Source: Rhizobiaceae bacterium UBA1291 (GTDB lineage: Bacteria > Pseudomonadota > Alphaproteobacteria > Rhizobiales > Rhizobiaceae). From it: a DNA stretch of 5,310 bases. Shown here piece by piece: positions 1-5,310 of this stretch; positions within the stretch are counted from its first letter, which is position 1, and each line of letters begins with the position of its first letter. The notes beneath the pieces were generated by a model. The model did no database searches, was not told the DNA's origin, and saw nothing but the letters and a program-made list of their open reading frames with translations. A program made the translations under genes and the position numbers. Where the stretch lies: the NCBI GenBank assembly GCA_002307905.1, contig DBUL01000108.1, positions 1,600-6,909 on the forward strand. Direction: 5' to 3'.

Positions 1-1336
1 GGCCGCGATCTGGACCGCGATCGCGGTCGCGGACCGGATCGTTCGGCCGATCCGTCTGTTGATTGGTGCGGCCGACAGTATTGCATCGGGCGACTTGAAC
101 GTTGTCGTTCCTGTGCGCGTCGCCGACGGCGATGTCGGCAGCCTCTCGCGGACCTTCAATAAGATGATCTCGCAGATCCGTACACAGCGTGATGAGATCT
201 TAGAAGCCAAGGACGAGGTGGACGACCGTCGCCGATTCATCGAGGCGGTTCTGTCCGGCGTGACTGCGGCCGTCATCGGCGTCGAGGACGATGGGGTGAT
301 CACGATCGTCAATCCGTCCGCGGAGTATTTTCTGGCCGTGGCGGCCGAGGAACTGATCGGCAAGAAACTCAATCTTGTGGCGCCCGAGGTCGACCGCGTA
401 CTCGCCGAGGCCACGGTGCGCCATCGCGGAGAGTATCGTGAACAGATCAATCTGATTCGGGGCGGCAAGGAGCGAACACTGAACGTCCAGGTGACCCGTG
501 AGGAGACGCGCGGCTCGGCCGATTCCTACGTCATTACGCTCGATGATATCACCGACCTGGTGATCGCCCAGCGGTCCACCGCCTGGGCCGATGTCGCACG
601 CCGCATCGCGCACGAGATCAAGAACCCGCTGACCCCGATCCAGCTTTCGGCCGAGCGGCTGAAACGCCGCTACGGCAAGCAGATCGCCGCCGACGACCGC
701 GTTGTCTTCGACCAGTGCACGGATACGATCGTACGGCAGGTCGAGGATATCGGGCGCATGGTCGACGAGTTCTCCGCCTTCGCCCGCATGCCGAAGCCGG
801 CAAAGCAACGTTCCGATCTGCGCGACATTCTGCGCGACGCGGTGTTCCTGCGCGAAATGGGCAATCACGACATCAGCTTCGAGCGGCAATTTGGAGACGA
901 GTCGCTCGAGGGCAGTTTCGATGCTCGCATGCTCGGCCAGGCAGTTGGCAACCTCATCAAGAATGCGGTCGAATCGATCGAGGCCGTGCCGCGGGAGGAC
1001 TTGCCAGATGGGGGCAAGGTGCTCGTGCGGTCCTCGTTCGAGCGGGAACACGATCGCTTCGTGGTTGATGTGATCGACAATGGCCGCGGTCTTCCGGTGG
1101 AGAACCGCCATCGCATCCTGGAACCTTACATGACGATGCGCGACAAGGGTACGGGCCTGGGTCTCGCCATCGTGAAGAAGATTATCGAAGAACATGGTGG
1201 ACAGCTCGAGCTGCACGATGCGCCGGCGGAGTTTGACCGGGGCAGGGGGGCGATGATCCGCATCGTCCTGCCGCGGCTCGAAGGCCAGGACGCCATGGAA
1301 GCCGAAAGCAATAGGGAAATGGTCCATGGCCTCTGA
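1..1336 (+). CDS. ntrY: Nitrogen-regulation sensor histidine kinase NtrY, C-terminal part (5' end outside window)
   Basis: This is the C-terminal 444 residues of a membrane-bound sensor kinase; the first full codon is at 2 and the reading frame is open to the window edge, so the TTG at 59 is not the start. Residues 1-10 (AAIWTAIAVA) look like the end of the last transmembrane helix. A HAMP domain follows (about 12-66, with the conserved Pro16), then a PAS domain (about 76-185). The HisKA H-box reads ARRIAHEIKNPL, with phospho-acceptor His204 (codon 611-613). The HATPase domain shows the N-box NLIKNAVES (from residue 317), G1 box DNGRGLP (from 359) and G2 box GTGLGLA (from 383). All catalytic motifs are intact. 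Family knowledge: NtrY autophosphorylates and passes phosphate to NtrX; in Brucella its PAS domain binds haem and senses redox state. Whether this PAS binds haem cannot be told here. The usual length is roughly 750 residues, so about 40% is missing. ntrB and ntrC commonly lie upstream in related genomes. Confidence 0.95.
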   Translation, partial: AAIWTAIAVADRIVRPIRLLIGAADSIASGDLNVVVPVRVADGDVGSLSRTFNKMISQIRTQRDEILEAKDEVDDRRRFIEAVLSGVTAAVIGVEDDGVITIVNPSAEYFLAVAAEELIGKKLNLVAPEVDRVLAEATVRHRGEYREQINLIRGGKERTLNVQVTREETRGSADSYVITLDDITDLVIAQRSTAWADVARRIAHEIKNPLTPIQLSAERLKRRYGKQIAADDRVVFDQCTDTIVRQVEDIGRMVDEFSAFARMPKPAKQRSDLRDILRDAVFLREMGNHDISFERQFGDESLEGSFDARMLGQAVGNLIKNAVESIEAVPREDLPDGGKVLVRSSFEREHDRFVVDVIDNGRGLPVENRHRILEPYMTMRDKGTGLGLAIVKKIIEEHGGQLELHDAPAEFDRGRGAMIRIVLPRLEGQDAMEAESNREMVHGL

Positions 1337-2690
1337 CATTTTGGTAGTCGACGACGAGGAGGATATCCGCGAGATCGTTTCGGGTATTCTCAGTGACGAA
1401 GGACACGAAACACGCACAGCTCATGATGCCGACAGTGCGCTGGCGGCGATTTCCGATCGCGTGCCGCGTCTTGTCTTCCTCGACATCTGGATGCAAGGCA
1501 GCCGGCTCGACGGGCTTTCGCTGCTGGATGAAATCAAGAGCCGCCATCCTGACCTTCCGGTTGTGATGATTTCCGGTCACGGCAATGTCGAGACTGCCGT
1601 TTCAGCCATAAAACGCGGCGCCTTCGACTTCATCGAGAAGCCGTTCAAGGCGGATCGCCTGATCCTGATTGCCGAGCGTGCACTCGAGAACTCGAAGCTG
1701 AAGCGGGAGGTCACCGAACTGAAGAAGCGCACCGGTGACGCAGCCGAGCTTATCGGCACGTCGGTCGCGGTATCGCAGCTGCGCCAGACGATCGAGAAGG
1801 TCGCCCCGACCAACAGCCGCATCATGATCTTCGGGCCGTCCGGCTCCGGCAAGGAACTCGTTGCCCGCATGATCCACAAGCGCTCGACCCGGGTGGGTGG
1901 CCCGTTCGTGGCGCTCAATGCCGCGACCATCACGCCGGAGCGCATGGAAATGGCGCTGTTCGGCACCGAGGGGGCGCCCGGCCAGCCGCGGCGGATCGGG
2001 GCACTGGAAGAAGCGCATCGCGGCATTCTCTATCTCGACGAGATCGGTGAGATGCCGCGCGAGACGCAGAACAAGATCCTTCGTGTGCTGGTCGAGCAGC
2101 AGTTCGAGCGAGTCGGCGGGTCCAAGCGGGTCAAGGTCGACGTCCGGATCATCTCCTCCTCGGCCTACAATCTCGAGAACCAGATTGCGGAGGGGCGCTT
2201 CCGCGAGGATCTGTTCCACCGTCTGGCCGTCGTGCCCGTGAAAGTGCCGGCGCTCGCCGAGCGGCGTGAGGACATCCCTTTCCTGGTTGACATGTTCATG
2301 CGCCAGATTTCCGAGCAGGCGGGCATTCGCGCGCGCAAGATCGGCGACGATGCGATGGCGGTGCTGCAGGCCAACGACTGGCCGGGCAATATCCGGCACT
2401 TGCGAAACAATATCGAACGACTGATGATCCTGGCGCAGAGCGACAGCGCGGACACGCACATTACCGCGGAAATGCTGCCGCAGGATCTGTCCGACATGCT
2501 GCCGAAAATCTCGGCGCGCACCGATACCCACATCATGACTCTGCCGCTGCGAGAAGCGCGCGAGATGTTCGAGCGCGACTACCTGATCGCGCAGATCAAC
2601 CGCTTCGGCGGCAACATCTCAAGGACAGCCGAATTTGTCGGCATGGAGCGCTCAGCACTCCATCGCAAACTGAAATCGCTTGGCGTATAA
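1326..2690 (+). CDS. ntrX: Nitrogen assimilation response regulator NtrX
   Basis: This 454-residue protein is the cytoplasmic DNA-binding partner of NtrY. The receiver domain (about 4-118) has Asp9/Asp10, phospho-acceptor Asp53 (codon 1482-1484), switch residue Ser83 and Lys105. The AAA+ domain (about 142-370) has Walker A GPSGSGKE (170-177), Walker B ILYLDEIGEMP (234-244) and the RFREDLFHRL arginine-finger region (291-300). A Fis-type helix-turn-helix closes the protein (about 415-454, GGNISRTAEFVGMERSALHRK). The GAFTGA loop that contacts sigma-54 is absent: the corresponding segment (about 211-230) reads LFGTEGAPGQPRRIGALEEA. Sensor I has SSS where NtrC proteins have ATN, and the sensor II motif is WPGNIRHL instead of WPGNVREL. 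This agrees with alphaproteobacterial NtrX as I know it, and suggests it does not act as a normal sigma-54 activator. The start is supported by AGGGA at 1313-1317, 8 nt ahead of the ATG, and the 11-bp overlap with ntrY suggests translational coupling. Confidence 0.96.
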   Translation: MASDILVVDDEEDIREIVSGILSDEGHETRTAHDADSALAAISDRVPRLVFLDIWMQGSRLDGLSLLDEIKSRHPDLPVVMISGHGNVETAVSAIKRGAFDFIEKPFKADRLILIAERALENSKLKREVTELKKRTGDAAELIGTSVAVSQLRQTIEKVAPTNSRIMIFGPSGSGKELVARMIHKRSTRVGGPFVALNAATITPERMEMALFGTEGAPGQPRRIGALEEAHRGILYLDEIGEMPRETQNKILRVLVEQQFERVGGSKRVKVDVRIISSSAYNLENQIAEGRFREDLFHRLAVVPVKVPALAERREDIPFLVDMFMRQISEQAGIRARKIGDDAMAVLQANDWPGNIRHLRNNIERLMILAQSDSADTHITAEMLPQDLSDMLPKISARTDTHIMTLPLREAREMFERDYLIAQINRFGGNISRTAEFVGMERSALHRKLKSLGV

Positions 2691-2692
2691 GG

Positions 2693-2725
2693 GGCGCAAG
2701 GGGCCGGATGCCGTGGCTCCGCGCC
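2693..2725 (+). promoter_or_regulatory. GC-rich imperfect stem-loop in the ntrX-trkA gap
   Basis: GGCGC (2693-2697) pairs with GCGCC (2721-2725), and after a two-base AA bulge GGGGCC (2700-2705) pairs with GGCTCC (2715-2720), including one G-U pair. The loop is nine bases. The stem thus has 11 pairs and fills much of the 63-bp gap, starting just after the ntrX stop. No run of T follows; the downstream sequence is AGGTCAACGCTTCTTCG, so it is not a textbook intrinsic terminator. It may be a weak terminator or attenuator, an RNA processing site, or a 3'-end stabiliser for ntrYX mRNA. The structure is read directly from the sequence; the role is inferred. Confidence 0.4.
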
Positions 2726-2753
2726 AGGTCAACGCTTCTTCGAAAGAGCACTC

Positions 2754-4130
2754 ATGAAAGTCATTATCTGCGGAGCGGGACAGGTCGGCTACGGTATCGC
2801 GGAGCGGCTGTCCCAGGAGGACAACGACGTGTCGGTGATCGACACCTCTGCTTCGCTCGTCACGCACATTACCGAGACGCTCGACGTCCGCGGTTATGTG
2901 GGCCATGGCGCCCATCCGGACATGCTTGCCAAGGCCGGCGCCGACCAAGCGGACATGATCATCGCTGTGACCCTTTACGACGAGGTCAATATCGTCGCCT
3001 GCGAAGTGGCGCATGCGTTGTTTTCGGTTCCGACCAAGATCGCCCGTATCCGCGCGCAGAATTATCTGAGGCCGGAATATTCCGATCTCTTCAGCCGGCA
3101 GAACATGTCGATCGATGTTACGATCTCGCCGGAGATCGAGGTCGGCAAGATGGTGCTGCGGCGCATTTCCTTCCCCGGCGCCACAGACATCGTCCGCTTT
3201 GCCGACGATCACATCACCATGGTGGCGATCGAGTGCATGGAGGACTGCCCGGTCCTCAACACTCCGCTGCAGCAATTGAGCCAGCTCTTTCCCGACCTCA
3301 TGGCGACGGTTACTGCGATCTATCGCAATGGCCGGCTGCAGGTGGCTCGCTCCACCGACCAGTTGCTGGTCGGCGATCTTGCCTATGTCATCTGCCAACG
3401 CGAACACACCCGGCGCACGCTCGGTCTGTTCGGACACGAGGAACAGGAAGCGGGCCGACTGGTGATCGCCGGCGCCGGCAATATCGGCTATTACGTCGCC
3501 CGGGCGATCGAGGATGTACAGCCGAAGACCAAGGTGAAGCTCATCGAGAGCGATGCTGCGCGGGCCGTGATGGTGTCGGACAAGCTCAGCAATTCGATCG
3601 TGCTGCATGGGTCGGCACTCGATCAGAACATCCTGCAACAGGCCGATGTCCAGGATGCAGATCTGATGGTGACGCTGACCAATAGCGACCAGACGAACAT
3701 CCTGAGCGCGGCAATGGCCAAGCGCTTGGGCTGCAAGGCCGGCATGGTCCTGATCAACGACCCGAGCTTCTATGATCTGACCCACGCGATCGGCATCGAC
3801 CATCATATCAATCCGCGCGCGGTAACAATCTCGCGTGTTCTCCAGCATGTCCGAAAGGGCCGCATCCGATCCGTCTATGCCGTGCAGAAGGGGATGGCCG
3901 AAGTGATCGAGGCCGAGGCGCTGGAGACCTCTCCGCTGGTCGGCGTCGCCTTCCGCGACCTGCATTTGCCGCCGGGTATCCGTATCGGCGCGATCTATCG
4001 CGACGGAACGGTGCTGAGGCCCAACGGCGACCTGAAAATCAAGGCCAAGGACCGGGTGGTGCTGTTTGCCAAGGCCGACGCGGTGCGCGACGTCGAGCAG
4101 ATGTTCCGCGTTTCGATCCAGTATTTCTAG
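2754..4130 (+). CDS. trkA: Trk potassium uptake regulatory protein TrkA
   Basis: This 458-residue protein matches the length of E. coli TrkA and has the family's duplicated layout: two RCK units, each a Rossmann TrkA-N domain followed by a TrkA-C domain. The first unit starts with the nucleotide-binding glycine motif GAGQVG (7-12) and has the acidic Asp30 at the end of the second strand. The second repeats this as GAGNIG (240-245) with Glu265 in the matching place. TrkA-C parts lie at about 140-220 and 370-455. Family knowledge: TrkA sits on the cytoplasmic face of the membrane, binds NAD(H) or ATP, and gates the TrkH/TrkG potassium channel subunit. No channel gene is in this window, so the partner must be encoded elsewhere. 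The start follows AAAGAG (2743-2748) with a 5-nt spacer. No promoter is evident in the gap behind ntrX, so readthrough from ntrYX is plausible. Confidence 0.95.
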   Translation: MKVIICGAGQVGYGIAERLSQEDNDVSVIDTSASLVTHITETLDVRGYVGHGAHPDMLAKAGADQADMIIAVTLYDEVNIVACEVAHALFSVPTKIARIRAQNYLRPEYSDLFSRQNMSIDVTISPEIEVGKMVLRRISFPGATDIVRFADDHITMVAIECMEDCPVLNTPLQQLSQLFPDLMATVTAIYRNGRLQVARSTDQLLVGDLAYVICQREHTRRTLGLFGHEEQEAGRLVIAGAGNIGYYVARAIEDVQPKTKVKLIESDAARAVMVSDKLSNSIVLHGSALDQNILQQADVQDADLMVTLTNSDQTNILSAAMAKRLGCKAGMVLINDPSFYDLTHAIGIDHHINPRAVTISRVLQHVRKGRIRSVYAVQKGMAEVIEAEALETSPLVGVAFRDLHLPPGIRIGAIYRDGTVLRPNGDLKIKAKDRVVLFAKADAVRDVEQMFRVSIQYF

Positions 4131-4151
4131 AAACCGATTGGACGGGCGAAG

Positions 4152-5015
4152 ATGCCGAGAATTGCCTATGTGAATGGCCGCTATCTTGCGCACGGCGATG
4201 CAGGCGTGCACATCGAGGACCGCGGCTATCAGTTCGCCGATGGCGTCTACGAGGTCTGCGAGATCCGCCACGGGATGATCGTCGATCTTTCGCGCCATCT
4301 CGACCGGCTCGACCGTTCGCTCAATGAAGTCCGCATCCCGCAGCCGATGTCGCGCGCGGCGCTGGTGGGGGTCATTCGCGAAGTGGCGCGGCGCAACAGG
4401 GTGAAGAACGGCCTGTTCTACCTGCAGGTGACGCGCGGCGCGGCGCGGCGCGATCATGTTTTTCCCGCACCAGACACGGTGCCTTCGATCGTCATTACCG
4501 CCAAGAGCACCGACCCGACGGTCATTGCGGCGAAGAACGCGAACGGCCTCAAGGCGATTACGGTCGCCGACAATCGCTGGGACCGTGTCGATATCAAGAC
4601 CGTCGGGCTTTTGCCCAACGTGCTCGCCCGGCAGGCGGCCAAGGAGGCCGGCGCGCAGGAGGCGATCTATGTCGATGCGCGGGGCATGGTCACCGAGGGG
4701 GCGGCGACCAATGTGTGGATCGTCGACGGCGACGGCAATCTCGTCACCCGTCCGGCCGAGCAGGGCATCCTGCGCGGGATTACCCGCACGACCCTAAAGG
4801 ATGTGGCGCAGAGCCTTGCCATTCCAGTGGTCGAACGCGAATTCTCCCGCGACGAAATGCTCGCGGCCCGCGAAGTGTTTATCACCGCGGCAACAAGTAT
4901 CTGTTTTCCGGTCGTCGAGATCGACGGACAGACCATTGGCAACGGGCATCCGGGCACATTTTCCGAGAAGATCCGGACCGCCTTTTTCGACATTGCGGAA
5001 AAGACGGCGATTTGA
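4152..5015 (+). CDS. dat: D-amino-acid aminotransferase (D-alanine aminotransferase), PLP fold type IV
   Basis: The 287-residue product carries the fold-type IV aminotransferase signatures. The catalytic Lys149 lies in DIKTVGLLPNVLA (codon 4596-4598), followed by Glu182 in VTEGAATN, the residue expected to contact the PLP ring nitrogen. FADGVYEV (28-35) gives the active-site Tyr33. RGAARRDHVFP (95-105) lines up with the Arg-x-His carboxylate trap of Bacillus D-amino-acid transaminase, through Arg100 and His102, which favours D-amino-acid transaminase over branched-chain transaminase or aminodeoxychorismate lyase. Expected reaction: D-alanine + 2-oxoglutarate to pyruvate + D-glutamate, in the cytoplasm, linking D-alanine and D-glutamate pools for peptidoglycan. 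The start is fixed by an in-frame trkA stop eight codons upstream; the ribosome site is weak (GGACGGG, about 4140-4146), so reinitiation after trkA is possible. Substrate range is inferred from motifs only. Confidence 0.9.
   Translation: MPRIAYVNGRYLAHGDAGVHIEDRGYQFADGVYEVCEIRHGMIVDLSRHLDRLDRSLNEVRIPQPMSRAALVGVIREVARRNRVKNGLFYLQVTRGAARRDHVFPAPDTVPSIVITAKSTDPTVIAAKNANGLKAITVADNRWDRVDIKTVGLLPNVLARQAAKEAGAQEAIYVDARGMVTEGAATNVWIVDGDGNLVTRPAEQGILRGITRTTLKDVAQSLAIPVVEREFSRDEMLAAREVFITAATSICFPVVEIDGQTIGNGHPGTFSEKIRTAFFDIAEKTAI
4433..4452 (+). repeat. Four tandem GCGCG pentamers inside dat
   Basis: Four perfect copies of GCGCG run head to tail. They encode the RGAARR stretch (residues 95-100) at the start of the predicted carboxylate-trap loop of the aminotransferase. 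The unit length is not a multiple of three, so gain or loss of one copy would shift the frame. Confidence 0.75.
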
Positions 5016-5085
5016 TACCAACTTCCAGATAAGGGGCTTGCAAGGGACAACCCTACCTTTCTGACAAGCTTGAACAATAATTACA

Positions 5086-5102
5086 CCGGCGCAAAAGGCC
5101 GG
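5086..5102 (+). promoter_or_regulatory. Small stem-loop upstream of the hfq ribosome binding site
   Basis: CCGGC (5086-5090) pairs with GCCGG (5098-5102) around a seven-base loop GCAAAAG. It ends one base before the A-rich ribosome binding region, so it could present that region or affect its access. Five pairs are few and the feature may be chance in GC-rich DNA. Confidence 0.3.
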
Positions 5103-5103
5103 C

Positions 5104-5117
5104 AAAAAAGAAAGAAG
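5104..5117 (+). promoter_or_regulatory. A-rich hfq ribosome binding site with ARN triplets
   Basis: The stretch AAAAAAGAAAGAAG lies 7 nt ahead of the hfq ATG and is the only purine-rich ribosome binding site there. From 5106 it can be read as four consecutive A-R-N triplets (AAA AGA AAG AAG), the pattern bound by the distal face of Hfq in enteric bacteria. This would allow Hfq to cover its own ribosome site. The pattern is seen; binding is inferred. Confidence 0.5.
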
Positions 5118-5124
5118 CGGCGCC

Positions 5125-5310
5125 ATGGCGGAACGTTCTCAGAACCTGCAAGATCTATTTCTCAACACCGTTCGCAAGCAGAAGATTTCGCTGACGATCT
5201 TCCTGATCAACGGCGTGAAGCTCACGGGCGTTGTCACGTCCTTCGACAACTTCTGCGTCCTGCTGCGCCGCGACGGCCATTCGCAGCTCGTCTACAAGCA
5301 CGCCATCTCG
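5125..5310 (+). CDS. hfq: RNA chaperone Hfq, N-terminal part (3' end outside window)
   Basis: The 62 visible residues start [14 protein letters not shown] and cover nearly the whole Sm-like fold; a complete rhizobial Hfq has about 80 residues. Conserved positions are present: Gln9, Asp10 and Phe12 in the first helix, the Sm1 segment with [15 protein letters not shown] (29-43), and the Sm2 signature YKHAIS (57-62). Gln9, Phe43, Lys58 and His59 match the proximal-face uridine pocket of E. coli Hfq. The rim patch is R17-K18-Q19-K20, basic like the RRER patch of E. coli. Family knowledge: Hfq is a hexamer that pairs small RNAs with mRNAs and affects their stability; in Azorhizobium its homologue NrfA is needed for nifA expression. 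It follows dat by 109 bp and may have its own promoter. hflX often follows in related genomes, beyond this window. Confidence 0.97.

Larger units (their letters stand above)
5016..5124 (+). promoter_or_regulatory. hfq leader and possible promoter region
   Basis: The 109 bp between dat and hfq are visibly richer in A than the flanking genes, and the gap is the longest in the window, so a dedicated hfq promoter is plausible. Candidate sigma-70-like elements are weak: CTTGCA (5037-5042) and CTGACA (5061-5066) resemble -35 boxes, and AATAAT (5076-5081) and TACACC (5082-5087) resemble -10 boxes. No pair combines good matches with a 16-18-bp spacer. No intrinsic terminator with a T tract follows dat, so readthrough from upstream also seems possible. 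Confidence 0.35.

Noticed and set aside
13..28. A perfect 16-bp palindrome (GACCGCGATCGCGGTC), and a 12-bp one at 1202-1213
   Set aside because: Both lie within ntrY coding sequence and are built of common CG/GATC-rich codons. No repeat of either was seen in the window, so chance is the simplest explanation.
59..61. TTG as the start of a short histidine kinase gene
   Set aside because: The same frame is open to the window edge and encodes the end of a membrane helix and the first part of HAMP, so the gene begins upstream of the window.
200..1417. A 405-codon minus-strand open frame opposite ntrY
   Set aside because: It spans the ntrY-ntrX junction, carries no recognisable motif and overlaps a convincing histidine kinase for most of its length; it is a shadow frame.
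1602..2531. A 309-codon minus-strand open frame opposite ntrX
   Set aside because: It is fully inside ntrX, which has intact domain motifs, and has shadow-type composition.
2663..2691. TATAAG at the ntrX end as a -10 box for trkA
   Set aside because: The position 17 bp upstream has no TTG-like -35 element, and the TATAAG overlaps the ntrX stop codon.
2652..4457. A 601-codon open frame on the minus strand covering all of trkA
   Set aside because: Its length is striking, but its composition (rich in His, Asp, Arg, with no recognisable domain) is that of an antisense shadow of a GC-rich gene. The opposite strand encodes a clear, full-length TrkA.
5028..5042. TTGCA as a possible -12 element of a sigma-54 promoter for hfq
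   Set aside because: There is no GG at the required distance upstream (10 bases before the GC), so the -24 element is missing.

Overview
The window is ordinary GC-rich chromosomal core sequence from an alphaproteobacterium, most likely a member of the Rhizobiaceae (Sinorhizobium/Rhizobium/Agrobacterium/Shinella type). The grounds are the gene order ntrY-ntrX-trkA-dat-hfq, a rhizobial-type Hfq N-terminus ([20 protein letters not shown]) and an NtrX without the GAFTGA loop. The genus cannot be fixed from the sequence alone. All five genes lie on the + strand, are tightly packed and appear intact except where the window edge cuts them.

Layout: positions 1-1336 carry the C-terminal part of the membrane sensor kinase NtrY (end of a membrane helix, HAMP, PAS, HisKA, HATPase). 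Its stop overlaps the start of ntrX (1326-2690) by 11 bp. NtrX is a response regulator of NtrC-like architecture. A 63-bp gap holding a strong GC-rich imperfect hairpin leads to trkA (2754-4130), a two-RCK regulatory subunit of a Trk potassium transporter. After 21 bp comes dat (4152-5015), a fold-type IV PLP enzyme that looks like D-amino-acid aminotransferase. A 109-bp, comparatively A-rich leader precedes hfq (5125 to the window end), of which 62 codons are visible.

How they work together: NtrY and NtrX form one two-component system linked to nitrogen and redox/low-oxygen control in alphaproteobacteria. Downstream genes handle potassium uptake control, D-amino-acid supply for the cell wall, and post-transcriptional control by Hfq (NrfA in some rhizobial literature). 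The close spacing suggests that much of this is cotranscribed, with extra control points possible at the ntrX-trkA hairpin and in the hfq leader.

I found no mobile element, CRISPR array, RNA gene, or previously undescribed system. The best leads are small: the missing GAFTGA loop and altered sensor residues in NtrX, the ntrX-trkA hairpin, a tandem pentanucleotide repeat coding for part of the Dat active-site loop, and a run of ARN triplets on the hfq ribosome binding site that could serve autoregulation.
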